64,000 bases of DNA from Neltuma alba (lineage: Eukaryota > Streptophyta > Magnoliopsida > Fabales > Fabaceae): assembly GCF_004799145.2 (NCBI RefSeq), contig NW_021636095.1, forward strand, positions 248,001-312,000, in the 5' to 3' direction. The notes under the pieces were generated by a model. That model was not told the origin of the DNA. It searched no databases and worked only from the letters and a program-made list of their open reading frames with translations. The translations under genes were made by a program, and so were the position numbers. Of this stretch, positions 48,783-60,997 are shown piece after piece (position 1 is the stretch's first letter; every line of letters begins with the position of its first letter).

Positions 48783-51700
48783 TGCAACACCTCATTTTTA
48801 TATACTAATAGGATCATTTTAACGTCTGTGAAATACTAACGCCAGGTTTCCGTCCTGGGAAAAGACAGGGAAATTTTTTTTTTCCTTTAACATTGGAATC
48901 CGTTGATCAAATATTTCAAACCTTCAGATAACTGATGAGTGATCCAATATCAACACTGCTTTCAACTTAATCTATTATCACCTAAAATAATTTCATACTA
49001 TACAATCTTATAATATTATATTAAAAATAAAACAACGCTCTTGGTTGACAGCATATACGTGCACCTTGCAATGCTCACTTCCTTCTTCTAGAGGATACAA
49101 AATAATATTTCCATAGAGCAAGTAAAGTTACTTGCCCATATATTTTGCTATACAATTTACAGAATTATAACAGGTATCTCTGCTCTTCAACCAGCCCACC
49201 TTCTTCTTAAACAACCTCCTTGTCCTTCGGGCTACTAGCTTTCACTGTTCATCATAAATTGGAGGGTGAGATTCGAACGAATCCCTGTAGTAGTAATTTC
49301 CATCAAACAAATGTGCAGATCACATAAAGCATGCAAAACAAGCCAAAGTGGAACATAACCTTGCAAGCTAATGCAATTAAGCATTTATGCGCAATGACAG
49401 ATAGACAAGCTAATTAAATAATGCGCAAATACTTGGCAATCACTGCCGCATGTCTATTAGACAAGCTGAATAAATAATGCGCAAATAATTGGCAATCACT
49501 GCCCCATGTCTATCAGCTACACGTGATCACGGCTAAATAATCCATACAAGGAATTAAGGATTACATGTTCTCATACTTTAGAAAAGCAATATGGCACAAA
49601 CAAACATGTAGCAATCATACACAAGTGTACAAACTACTACCTGAACTTGTTTCCCTTACTCCTTTCTCTTAGCTTCTTCGGTGGGCTTTTGCAGATATCA
49701 AAACCTATTATTTTAGTAAGGGTAGGTTAATGCTTGATCCAACTAAAATTCATAAATTAGAAATCTCTCTTAAAATCCCAATCCTTTTTCAATCTCTATT
49801 AGCCTTTAATTACTCTTATCCCCTTGCCTTACTAGCTTACTAATCGAAAGTGTGTACACATACACAAATATATACTTTATAGCACTTCCCATGCCAAACA
49901 CCTAACACTTAGGCGCCTATGCTAGAGTATAAATTATTATTTTTGTACTTCTAACTTGCTTCTAAAATTGGCTTGGCTTAATTAACTTCATACTGTAATT
50001 TCCAAATCCATACAATTCTTCACTTTAAGTCTAAAAGAGAAATTCCAGATTGGATGCCAATAGCTAAATCATTCCACTCAACATTCTATAGGTTCTTTTA
50101 TCAATAAAATCCAATGATTTCTCAACACTTTGTAACAAAATATCCCTTGGTTCAAAGTTTCACATTTTAGAGTTCTAATCAATTTTCCTCTTAAAAATTC
50201 AAAAGTCCCCAAGCTTCAACCATTTCTATTCACCATTCGATCATATAACAAATTAACTTACATAATCATCACTTATCATTCAAAACCTTAAGAACAAACC
50301 ATACATGGTTCTCCTCCTAATAAATTTTGAGTATCAAGGTTCTAAAACCACACCCTTATTTATTTATTTATTTAGACAGCATTTCCACATCAACTCTAAG
50401 CTTCCAAAGTCAATTCTTCATATCACCACTAAACAGCTGCGCATCATTATTCTTTATATTCCTAATCATTCCTTCCATTAAACTCCAACTCTCCCACTCA
50501 CACTTGAATCCCAATAAATTTTTACCCTCAACTCAAAATCCTTATTTCAACATCTTGTTTCAACTGCTAACTTAAATCTGGAAATTTTCATGTTGGAGAA
50601 CAATATTTAAAATAACTAGCTTAGAATCTTTAAACTTAAATTCCAGATTTACAGCTCACACACCACTACTTCCTTCTTTCTCATATATCTCTCGCTACTC
50701 ACATTCCAGCTCCCACGGTCACACTTAAGCAATTATATAAATATATAAAACCCAAACTCAACTCCATTCAGCAGCAAAATCATCATCTTTCTTCGTTCCA
50801 TTTTAAACCCGATACATCCATGTATAAACATACATTTCCGCCACTTTAGTTTCTAAAATTTCAGTCCCATGACAGCAACATTAATCAACATATCAGTGAC
50901 ATCAAAATTGGAAGACCCGTAACCTCCCGTCACTAAATCAACCAGAAGATATATACTTATATGTACATATAACACAGGCCCATAAGCTAAACTTTATTCT
51001 GCTACAGATTGTGTATACATATAATATTATATTATATTCTTCCTAACTTACAGAACCTGAAGCTACAAGTATCGAAACTATATATATATATATATCAGTT
51101 CGGTCTCCACTCAAACAAGAAACAAAATCAGCATGCAGCGACAAACCTCTGTTTTTCGGCAACCAAAACAGAGAAGGAAAACAGCACATGCAAACTCAAA
51201 AACCAGCACCATATACTTCAATATTGCCATATAACATGAACCCACCGATCCTTCTCTCCTTTCCTTAACTTTCTCTCACTAAACCCAACTTCTACCTTCA
51301 TCAACACCTCAAACAACCCCTGTTTAACGACAATAAAGATGCGAGAAGGATTAGAGAGCTCACCTGGAATGTTTGATCGGTTTGCATGCACTGGATACTA
51401 ACTCCGGTCACTCCTCCAGCTCCACCAACTCAGTTTCTTCCGTGCTCTCCTTCTCTCACTCTCCGTCTCTACCTCTCTTTTCTTTTGGGCACCGAACGAA
51501 ATGAGTTAGATGCGTGGGTAACCAGCTGTTACATGGAGGAGTGAATCAGGTGGCTAACAAAGAAGGCAGCATGTGTACTACATGGTTGCTGAGTCATTTT
51601 GCCCTCCTAAATAATTATTCCTCCAATCTTATTCCTTCTCCTATTTTTTTGAAATATAAGATATATCCAGAAATTAAACCAAAATATCATAAATGGATTT

Positions 51701-51943
51701 TTCTTATCCATTAGCTTCTTTGACCCATAAAATAATTTTCCTAAGAAAATAACCCATTTTGCTATGAAAATAGCTTTAAAATCATTTAAGCCAGTTTTTG
51801 GGAAATGAACTTTTCCAAAATATTTCTAAACCTTGAAAAATCAATATTTCATAATTTTCCCCAATTGTGATTGAGCTATTAAATAATTTTAATGAACTTT
51901 CTCTTTTCCACTCATCTTGAGTCAGAAAATTCGGGATGTTACA
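48783..51943 (-). mobile_element. Solo LTR of a Ty3/gypsy retrotransposon with 5-bp target duplication
   Basis: On the plus strand it runs TGCAACACCTC...CGGGATGTTACA. On the minus strand it starts TGTAACATCCCGAATTTTCT. The exact 5-bp repeat ATTCG flanks it (48778-48782 and 51944-51948). A likely splice donor (TTCCAG/GTGAGC, reversed, near 51365) and a motif GTTCGAATCTCACCCTCC (reversed, near 49262) match features of the LTR at 10472-13606. At 3161 bp there is no internal coding region. Confidence 0.82.
49403..49514 (+). repeat. 56-bp tandem duplication inside the solo LTR
   Basis: AGACAAGCTAATTAAATAAT at 49403 recurs at 49459 as AGACAAGCTGAATAAATAAT, and the following GCGCAAATA...GGCAATCACTGCC...CATGTCTAT also repeats. 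Confidence 0.8.
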
Positions 51944-51948
51944 ATTCG

Positions 51949-52085
51949 CACTTTAGTCCTCACAAACCACCCTATCTTTTCAAGGCATTGTTGGGACTTT
52001 TGCTGAACTGAGCTTATTAGCCTACTTAATTCATCAGGTTTATTCTTGAACTTTTAGGCTTAAAATTGGACATATAACAACTTGG
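51949..52085. mobile_element. Right remainder of the insertion in the paralogue
   Basis: A short stretch between the target site of the solo LTR and the point where similarity to the 56870-57290 region resumes. No gene is seen. Confidence 0.35.
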
Positions 52086-52480
52086 GTTAAATCGTTTCTT
52101 GTTCTCAACTTCTGAGGAAGAACCCGCCATCATCAGTTCCTCAAATTCTTTTTGCCCTTTTGATTTTACTTCTTCACTTGGGGCATCCATTCGACAACAT
52201 TGATGGATCTTTTTAATATAATGACAGGAAGATTGGTAAGTTAAGGATGCACTAAATGAGAGTTTTTCTTAATAGATGAACCTAGAGGAACGAATGTGAC
52301 TATATTGTTCGTTTTAAGGAACTATAATTAAAGGCTTAATAAGAAAATTGGAGCTTGTTCTACAATTATTTACCTAACATTTATGGTTTACGTTGACTTC
52401 AATTTTGTTGAGTTTCCAAAAAAAAAAAAATTATATTATATTCACCAGAAGTAATAATTATCCGCAAGTAACGTGTTAAT
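52086..52480 (-). pseudogene. Upstream part of the broken paralogue (start of exon 1 and promoter side)
   Basis: The minus strand from ATG at 52190 reads MDAPSEEVKSKGQK, then MMAGSSSEVENKKRFNP. This matches the start of the intact gene (MDTLNEEAKLERKK, MMTSSSLEVESKKGLNP) and stops just before AKEWDP, where the insertion begins. The 5' flank is also shared (GAACCTAGAGGAA against GGACCTAGAGGAA; TGTTCTACAATTATTTACCT). Confidence 0.75.
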
Positions 52481-52901
52481 TGACTTAATTTCTTTTTCTT
52501 TTCCTTTTCTTTTATGCAATACTACAAAACGTGCGTATATGATACCATTCTATTTCTATTTATAAGTCATTTGTAACACAAGCCCACATAACAAAAATGT
52601 ATTAAATTGATAATTTTTTCTACATTTGTCCTTATTAAAGAAAGGACATTAATAATGTTTTATATATTTTCTCTCACCTATTTACTTTATCTCACTTTGT
52701 ATTTATTAAGTCAACAGAGATAAAATTGAAAATGTTCATAATTACCCTACAATTGACTTATATTTAAAAACAAACTTTTTCTCTACAAAAAACTTATAAA
52801 TAGGAACAAAATTGTATATAATACCCTAGATCCTAAATCTCTGCTGTAATTCCTCTAAACCTATTCTACATGCTAAATATCGCTCAAATATAAGACTTTA
52901 A
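52481..52901. other. Intergenic DNA, no gene
   Basis: AT-rich with a degenerate Stowaway-like stretch (TATTTATAAGTCATTTGTAA near 52557). I see nothing else. Confidence 0.4.
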
Positions 52902-53792
52902 TGTTTGTTTGGATGGAAGAAAAATTAAGAGGAAAGAAAATGGAAGGAGAGAAAATGAAGAGAAGAGAGAACTGGAGAAAAAATGTTATCGTTATTTCTA
53001 TTTGGATGGAGGAGAGAAAATAAGAAGGAAAGAAAATGAGCAAATATATGAATGACTAAAATTTCCTTATTCTTATATCAAAATATATCATGTTATAAGT
53101 CAAATTAAGTATCATAATAAAAATATATATTAACGTTAATATCATTCAATAATTTAAAATAAAATTATTTGATAAAAATTTATTATCACGTGATTATATT
53201 TTAAAAACCAAATAATTTAGTAAAAAAATATCTTTTTAAAGGTAAAAATTAAAAAAAAAGCGGATAATTTTTTTAAAATCAAGCATAACAAAACGAAATA
53301 AACAAATATTTATTATTTAAAATTATTAATAAATAGTAAACATTTAATATAAAAGTTGAAAGAGATGAAGAAATTATATATATATATATATATTAATTTG
53401 GGCGAATTTTCTGCATTTTCATCGAATGTGAAAGAATGGAGATTATGTGTAGCTTCTGATGTTGGCCATAGTATAATGAGATAGTTTTGTTGAATTATGA
53501 AGTAGTGATAAGCAAAATTAAAAAGAAAAACTTGCATAGGTGGAAAGTGATATTATTGGACTATATTTTATCAAGGAGGGCATATGGGGAATGTGAGCTT
53601 TCTTTTCATTTTTTCTCTATTTATGAAGAGAAAAGTTTGAGAGAAAATAAGGTAGGTCCCACATCCCATTTTTTTCCTACTTTTCTTTTCTCTTGCTTTT
53701 CTCCTTTCATCCAAATAGGAAAAAACTCATTTCTTCTCATTTTCCTCCTTCATTTTCTTTCCTCTCCATTTTCTCTCCATCCAAATATGGGG
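52902..53792. mobile_element. Tourist/Harbinger-like MITE, about 0.9 kb
   Basis: The left arm is TGTTTGTTTGGATGG, then a GGAAAGAAAATGGAAGGAGAGAAAATG-like purine tract; the right arm ends with the complement (TTTCTCTCCATCCAAATATGGGG, quoted in part). TAA flanks both ends (52899-52901, 53793-53795). Purine-rich arms surround an unrelated AT-rich core, which may be a later insertion or simply diverged. Confidence 0.6.
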
Positions 53793-53795
53793 TAA

Positions 53796-53975
53796 GGCAT
53801 TTATGGGGGTAAATGAGATACTAGAGTCCAAAGTTAGTTAAAGTATGATAAAAAAGGGTCAAGTTGAGCTAGAAGTGTTATTTTGGAAAGTTTTGAATCA
53901 GAAGAGTAATTATGAAAAGTTCCCATGAAAATCTAGAAAAATCCCATAAACACAAAAGAAATAGAGAAGAGGTTT
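53796..53975. other. Short spacer, no gene
   Basis: I see nothing in it. Confidence 0.4.
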
Positions 53976-54108
53976 CTAAGGCCCAAAACCATGGTTTCAG
54001 AAGCACTTTTCCGCAAAACGAGGTAATCTCCTCCACAACTTCGTAATCCGTAAAAGCACTTCTGAAACCATGGTTTGGTTTCTATCCAAACACCCTCTTT
54101 TGGGCTAA
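53976..54108. mobile_element. MITE fragment related to 28275-28870
   Basis: CCATGGTTTCAGAAGCACTTTT and, reversed near its right end, CCATGGTTTCAGAAGTGCTTTT (both in part) form an inverted pair. The right edge, reversed, reads AGGGTGTTTGGATAGAAACC, close to the left end of the Harbinger-like element at 28275. The left terminus is lost. Confidence 0.55.
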
Positions 54109-54921
54109 AAAGTGGCACAAATAATGAAAATACCTCAACATAGAATATAGGGAATAAAAGGATTTTGGTTAAGGATTAATACCATGTTTAGTTTTTGAAA
54201 TTTGATATCGTTTTGGTTCCTAAAGTTTGACTTAATTTTGGTTTGCTTAAAGATTTTTTATCCTTGAAATAATGTTTTTAGGCAATGAAACAAGATTTTA
54301 AAGACCAAAATCACTGGTTTTAAATTTCAGAAGCAAAAATCAAAATGAGGCCAGCTTTCAATGACTAAAGATGGATATAATTATACCATATTTATAGTTG
54401 TTTCCCCCAAAATATTCCTATTGAGTGTTCATGTTAAGAGGTTTCTATTAAGAAATAATTCCAATGCATATAATTAAAGAGAGTAGTTTAGGAAAGTTAA
54501 TGCACATTTATTATAAATTACCAACTTAATTAATTTTATTAATGTCTGTAAATTAGTTATCTAGCTCTTATTATTAAGGATTAGAGGTAGCACTAATTCC
54601 GCATGCATACACGGGTTGTGTAAATCCAATCATGTAGCTTTGTAATAAGCTTTAAGAGTGTAAAGAAACACAAGCCCAGCAAATATTCAAATCAACTCCG
54701 TTTCTTCATAAGATCAGTTATCAGAAATATAACAGCCTGGAGTTTGTACATTTATTCAAAGCTAACAAAAGCAGTTCCAAATGTCAAACTATTAAAACAT
54801 TTTATTTTAGTCTATGAAGGCTCAAACGCCAGAAGAAGCAACAACATTGAAGAGATTATTATTGGGACAATAAATATATAGACGTAAGTCTATATATCAT
54901 CAAAATAATGACACGATGTCG
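54109..54921. other. Intergenic DNA downstream of the minus-strand gene
   Basis: It probably includes the 3' untranslated region of the 54922-56971 gene near its right side. Degenerate MITE-like sequence occurs at about 54175-54400 and 54540-54590. No other gene is seen. Confidence 0.45.
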
Positions 54922-56229
54922 TTACTCTTCCTTGTTTTGGTTCAACGGATCAAACCTCAAGCACCAAAGGCTTTTGGAATTCACAATGAACAGAACTTGG
55001 TTCTCCTTCCCCAGAACGCTCGCAGGAATTGCAGAAAAGTGAAAGACCACTTTGCCAAAAGTCAGTGCATCTTCGTTATCTTGGGTCCAATGAACATTCA
55101 CCTTGTCAACACAATTGCCAAACATCCTGCCACAAAATATTCACAAAAGATGATGTTTTATAGTTACTGAGCTTCACATAGAGTTTTACTCCAATATAAC
55201 CTTGAATGGTGCAAATAAATACATGAAAATATCAACATTGAAGGAGAAAGATTAATTACTAGTTCAGAGCTTCAAAAGCACCATTGTATTTATAGAAAAG
55301 TCAGGCAGGGACTCAACTTCAAGCCAAAGCAGTATAAAAAGAGAAGTGATGAATATTTGAGGCTTTAAAACGAGTTTAATGGACCAACTTAATAATTTAG
55401 CTCAAGAAAGGGCGACCAATTAAGTCACTATGGGTTACAAATTAAAGACACCAAAATATTTTGAAATATCTAATTAAATGGGTCGAGAATATGATTACGA
55501 CTTACCATCAGAGCTAAGCAGGTTAAGATATTTATCTTACCAGAATAGATTAAAAATTCAAAAAAAAAAAAAAGAATTTAACATTTAGCATTATAATGTC
55601 TTAACGCTACAAAAAACAACAGTAAATTAGTGATGATATTTAGCAACAGAATTTACAAATTGTATCACAAAAAAGACTGTCACTGATTGATTACCGACTG
55701 AATTTCGTCGCAAAACTTACTTACAGATGAAATTTCATCACTGATTTATTGCTTTTGTAATGATAAATCATTCGATATATTGTTGTCATCTAACATTCAA
55801 CACAGTTCAAACATAAGCTACTATACCAACACTAAATACGTACACCACATGTTAAACATCATTTTAATCTTGTCCTTTGTATCCATAGTTATGATTTCAT
55901 TACCAGGACCATCATCAATATATATCTTTAACACATAGACAAAGGCACAGAAAATTGAAATTAAAAAGTGCGTTAAATTATGCATGATAATTGTGTTAAA
56001 TAATCATATTGGTAAATGTGTCAACCTATGATTTAGGTTGGTTGACCCTTTTATCTAGTCAAATTAATAATTAAATCAATTAACCAAATTAGTGAGTTAA
56101 ATGGACTGGCGTGGTGCGCTCAATCCATTTTAATGACTTCATGAATGAATGATTTCATTTTAATCAATGCGTCTTTGTGAATGGAATTAAGACTGAATCT
56201 TTGTTTAGTAGTGTGTGAAGAAGGATCTA

Positions 56230-56267
<38 letters not shown>

Positions 56268-56971
56268 TCATTTATCAAAGGGAGTAAAAAGACACAACTT
56301 GAAAACAAAGGACTCAGATTGTCTTTGAGCTTTCTCACATGTCGTGTACCACAGCATATTGAATCCATTTTCAATTAAGACTGAGAATGTCGATGTTTGT
56401 TATGAAAACAAGACTTCGAATGCATATCATTATGTTTAGTGGGAATACTCTTGTAAGAATAAACTAGACATATTTTACTTTACATATTGGTCATAGATTG
56501 GGACATGATATGGGTTTTTCATGATTGTGAGTAATGCTAATTGTTACAAATTTTCTATTCTATATTGACAACAAATTTAATTTAGTCTAGCATAAGGTTT
56601 GAAAAATTATTTGTTTTAATCTACCTTACTCTTGCATCTATATATGCCCAACCTATCAAAATTTCAGCCACTTAAAATTACCCACAAATGACAAATACTA
56701 TAATTCTAAGCTACAATTATGATAAAAGAAAGATAGAAATTTACTGGTGAAAGAAGAGAGTTATCTCGTCTTCATCGAGTGGTTGCCAACTTGAAAATGC
56801 CAAGTAAAGGCATCTTCTTTCTTCTGGTGCTCGTTCCTTTGCCGGATCCCACTCCTTTGCAAAGGGGTTGAGCCCTTTCTTGCTCTCGACTTCTAAGGAA
56901 GAACTCGTCATCATCGTTTTCTCAATTTCTTTTTTCCTTTCTAGTTTCGCTTCTTCATTCAGAGTATCCAT
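54922..56971 (-). CDS. Small PAM2-like and RRM-like protein
   Basis: Two exons on the minus strand: 56971-56745 and 55126-54922, with a 1618-bp GT..AG intron splitting a Gln codon (CA/G). The product is 143 residues. Residues 34-43, LNPFAKEWDP, resemble a PAM2 motif (LN..A..F.P, with Trp for Phe), which in other proteins binds the MLLE domain of poly(A)-binding protein. RCLYLAFS (53-60) and LTFGKVVF (exon 2) sit where the RNP2 and RNP1 strands of an RRM would be. SLWCLRFDP near the C-terminus fits a family of small plant proteins of this layout that I recall but cannot name. A role in RNA binding or translation is an inference. The frame is open throughout, and a partial broken copy lies at 45000-52480. 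Confidence 0.7.
55605..55762. mobile_element. Miniature CACTA-like element in the intron
   Basis: The left end CGCTACAAAAAACAACAGTA pairs with the reversed right end CATTACAAAAGCAATAAATC, and both continue into (G)TGATGA. The termini are CACTA-like (C.CTACAAAAAA). At 158 bp it has no coding sequence and no matching 3-bp duplication. Confidence 0.45.
56233..56265. repeat. (AT)n microsatellite in the intron
   Basis: About 16 AT units in a row lie inside the intron of the minus-strand gene. ORFs crossing it in either direction are artefacts of the repeat. Confidence 0.95.
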
Positions 56972-56999
56972 TCGACAAGATTGATTGATTTTTTTTTTT

Positions 57000-57553
57000 T
57001 TTTATAATGAAAGGAAGACTGGCAGGTTCGGGATGAAACTGAATGAGAATGTTTCTCAAGAGATGGACCTAGAGGAATGAATGTGACTAAATATTTAAGT
57101 TAATTTTTGTACATATCGAGGAATTATAATTAAATGCATTAATAAGAAAAATGAAGCTTGTTCTACAATTATTTACCTACCATTTATGGTTTTCCTTGAC
57201 TTTGAATTTAGTTGAGTTTCTGGACAAAAAATATTAAATTGCATTCACCAGAGTTAATCTTCCCCAATTAATGTGTTAATTTACTTAATTGTTTTCCTTT
57301 ATGCAAAACTACAAAAATGTGCTCCGCTGCAATTTCTTTATATCTCTTCTTTTTTTTTTTTTTGGCATGAGCTCAAGATATCCACATGTCACTTTGTACT
57401 TGAGGTTAATTCTTGCCAGACTGAGAATGTTTAGTGTTAAAGTCCTCCCAACAACTTGTGTATAGTTGCTTGCCACATCAACTAACAAATTGTTAGTTTT
57501 TTTATATATTTTTTTCTAAATGCTCTCACAATTGGGCTCATGATAGGAAAAGC
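57000..57553. other. Upstream flank of the minus-strand gene
   Basis: Includes a poly(T) run near 56989-57003 and sequence shared with the flank of the broken paralogue up to about 57290. It probably carries the promoter; I recognise no specific element. Confidence 0.4.
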
Positions 57554-57563
57554 CACTACTACA
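57554..57563 (+). repeat. Possible isolated CACTA terminus
   Basis: CACTACTACA followed by GGTTAGCGCA is a typical CACTA element start. Short repeats of TATCAAAT-like sequence follow up to about 57720, but I find no matching right end, so the element is either truncated or the match is chance. Confidence 0.35.
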
Positions 57564-58739
57564 GGTTAGCGCATATTTGACACTTAATACTTGATGGTTA
57601 AATAGAAATATGTCAAATACAGAGAGTCAGATATTAAGTAAACCTATCAAATTTTGATGGCTGTTGCAAAAACTATCAAATATATTTAACCCATCAAGTA
57701 TGGTTAAATAAACAACCATGGAACAGTGTAAAATATAATTATACTTGAAAGTTACTTGCGAGTAAATGTCACTTTTAAAAACCTTCAAATTTTATCGCTT
57801 TGTCTCTCAGTGCAAATAAAAATTTTAAATCCAAGGACTTAGCAAAGAAAGGCTCTGATTTAGGGTAGAGAAGGGTAACTTGGTATTCCTTTTTCATAGA
57901 TTTATTCTTTGAAACACCAAGGGAGAATTTAAGAATGAAATTTCTAGGTTTGCCGCTCTTTGTGAGATTCATTTTGGTGAGATGCATTGTACGTTGTTGC
58001 CAATTTCATAGAATGTCATCTTCATAGAATGGCATCTTCTCCTTTCTATGCTATTTGCTATGGTGAATATCATGCCTTTTGGTATATTACCCTCTTTATG
58101 TTGTTAGCTGTGGAGATTGGGAAATCTGGTTTACATTTTTGGATCTTAGGGAGTATTTTCAAGCTTTTAAACCTTTGTGTAAGTGTTTCCAACTAGACTT
58201 CTCATCTTGTACTCTTGGATTCTTAGGGTTTGAGGACATTGAAGTCAAGGTTATGAAGGATTTTAAAATGTAAGAATTTTTGATCGAACATTGAGTTTAA
58301 ATGGACTAATAGGGCTACATTAAAATGTTCAATGGCTTAGTTTGTGTGATTTCAAGTTTTGTGAAAATTGAACTAGAATTTGATGTTAAATTGAGGGTTT
58401 CGTTATGTTGGAAATTAATACTATAGTCGTTTAAGTTATGACTAATGTTTGAGTTCTGTTTATATGAGTTAGGATTTAGGTTTAATCGATTTAGTTTATC
58501 GATTGTAGTTTGAAGTTCACCTATTGGTAAAATGAAGTTAGAATCTTGAGTTGTAAATTGGGGATTTTCATTGATTGAAATATAGAAATTAATAAATGGT
58601 TTGGATAATTTATTTGAACTGGACAATGAAACTTGGTGTTAGATTTCTTATTTGAGATTCAAGATGAGAGTTGGGGATTTTGATAGGGAGTTAGAGACAT
58701 CTTTAATTTATTACCCAAGTGACCTAACCATTTGTCTTG
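57564..58739. other. Repeat-like DNA without a supported gene
   Basis: ORFs at 57987-58273 and on the minus strand at 57775-57987 and 58315-58626 have no recognisable motifs and biased composition. I see no intact element. Confidence 0.35.
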
Positions 58740-60060
58740 AGGCCTTGGGATTTAAAATCAATAAAATTTATAAAACAAGAATTACAATAAAGCAACACTC
58801 AGGTCATCTCTAAGGAGCATTTTATTGAGCACCTAGGAAACTAAATGCTAACGAAAATGCAATAAAACAATGGTTAAGTTTTTAAAATTTCCTGAAAACT
58901 AACAATGCAATGAAAATACTTGTTTTTGGATTTTTGGGGTATAAGAGAAATGAGATGGAATGCAAAAATATTATGAATGCTGTCTTGAGGTAGGGCATTA
59001 AGTGACAAGCAATGGTTTACACATTATTGGTTTAGGTTGTAATTGAGATTAGTTCATATAATTAATTAATTCCCAAAGCAAATTCAAATGATAGGATAAC
59101 TCCATACCATTGAACTAAACTATATATAAATGCTCATCTGAGATCAAATCCATCAATACAGTCACTTAGTTTATTTTCCAAAGATACTCAATATTGGAAG
59201 ACTCAATCTCTTACGGCCAACATACACCGGGGTATTTAATTATAGAACTTAGGTACAATTATAAATTGTACGATTAGATTGAATTCAATGCAATGTTTTT
59301 TTAGGTGAGTCCAATTAAAATTAAGGAAGTGCTAGCAAACTCATCAACTCAATAATAACAAGCTCAACCATTAACCAAAAGCAAGATAACTCAATATTTA
59401 AAGACTTAAGCTGAAATTAACATTAATCAAATTAAAGTACTCAATACAAATATCCAATCCAGCTATACAATATATAGAATCAACAACTATATAATCTGAA
59501 ATCTCAGCCACACATATAAAGTGAACATCTAGCACTACTTAATCAAAATACTTGTATAGAAAACTAAAACTACGGAATTATAACTAGGAAAGAACTCTCT
59601 TAATGAAGACCCATTGCTTTAGCCACGCATAGCAGGAAGAGGAGCTCTAATTTGTAGCTCTAGCATGCCAACCGTAGTGGAAGGATGGAGGAAAAGTGAA
59701 AAAAATGGTGAGGAAAAGGGAGAAAATGTTAGAAATGAGAGAAGGGGAGAGTTTTTGGTCTTAGGGTTGAATGGATGTTACGACGCTGCCCCAGGTTGAA
59801 TTAGAGAGTGGGTAACTAATCTAGGTCTAGTCCTAGTTGGGTTGTGCAGTGCATGATCCAATTTTGCTATCTAAAACCAAGATGCAGTGTTGTTGATGTC
59901 GCGGCTTAGCTACAGCGAAAACAACCCTTTTACACAATAAATAGTATAATAACTCTAACTTAAATGTTTGGGCCTTGTTGCTCCTTCCTTGTGCTATTGC
60001 ATCTTCTTCTCTAAGGTCCAAATAGCTTGCATAGCATCAAAGGCCCGAGGAATCAAGTCG
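58740..60060 (-). repeat. Possible diverged gypsy-type LTR
   Basis: The order of motifs (A-rich left part, a region of CAA/AAC-rich sequence near 59340-59480, then a GC-richer stretch near 59620-59900 with alternating GC words) recalls the solo LTR at 36800-38334. I could not place clear ends or a target duplication. Confidence 0.3.
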
Positions 60061-60997
60061 AACTAAGAGTAGTTACAAAAAAAAAAATTGCAAGCATGTA
60101 TTTTTTAGCTATTAATTCATGCAATCACTCTATAATATAAATTATCTATGTTATATACAATCAAGCCAAATATTAATAGTAAAAACCCATCAAATGATAG
60201 AAGATATTACCATAAAATATGGGTTTATCACCAAGTAAACTACGTGATGATATGTAGTCATAGTTATTGTGTAGATCAACTTGTGATTTGAGGATGGGCT
60301 TAAAAGTGATAGTAATCTTTATTAGTTTTTGACAAAATTTTATGTATTGCTTCACTCCATCAGACACCACATGCCAAATTTTCATAGTCTTTCTTATGTG
60401 GGTTTTGTCCTAAAACATAATATACTACACAAATTGGATCTCATATTTATGAAAAATATGAAGGTGATCTTCATTTAGAGCTTGATGCAATTGTGTGTAA
60501 GTCCAGTGACACAACCTAATGCGTAAAAACAAAACATTAAAGGACAAAGATGTCATATTGACAAAACTATGAGAAAGCCTCAACATGCATCTTAAAATAT
60601 GAGCATTCTCAATAGTCATGTAGTACATTGGTAGGCCTCATAGTTAGAGTCATAATGCAATACGAGTATGACATTTGTCAGCAATCAACATGTCAAGATT
60701 CCATAATTAGATCCATTAAGGTGCTTATTATCCATCATGAACCGTTTAATAAAGGGGTTAAACGACATTTTTACCCCAAAAGCTTTAGAAGTTGTGACTA
60801 CCCAAATTTTTTTGGAGCATTGTCTCTCTAAAAGTGAAATAATCATAGCAATATCAACCTGCCCTAACAGATTTAAATGGTCAATGTTTCTTTAACCAAT
60901 CATGCTGAGGTGGCATGCCTATATGGTATCCACCTCATGGATTAAAGAGTCTATAAAACTCAATAAAAATGTGCTGAAATGTCATGAAGTTATTTTT
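60061..60997. other. Intergenic DNA, no gene
   Basis: ORFs here are short and lack domains. I see nothing else. Confidence 0.4.

Noticed and set aside
49255..49290. tRNA-like TTCGAATC stretch
   Set aside because: It resembles a B box, but there is no tRNA cloverleaf around it, and a similar motif occurs at the same place of another LTR, so it is part of the LTR.
50327..51239. Plus-strand ORFs of 76-82 codons
   Set aside because: They are antisense to, and contained in, a solo LTR with exact target duplication, and show no motifs.
56120..56378. ORFs crossing the (AT)n microsatellite
   Set aside because: They exist only because the dinucleotide repeat has no stop codon; they lie within an intron.
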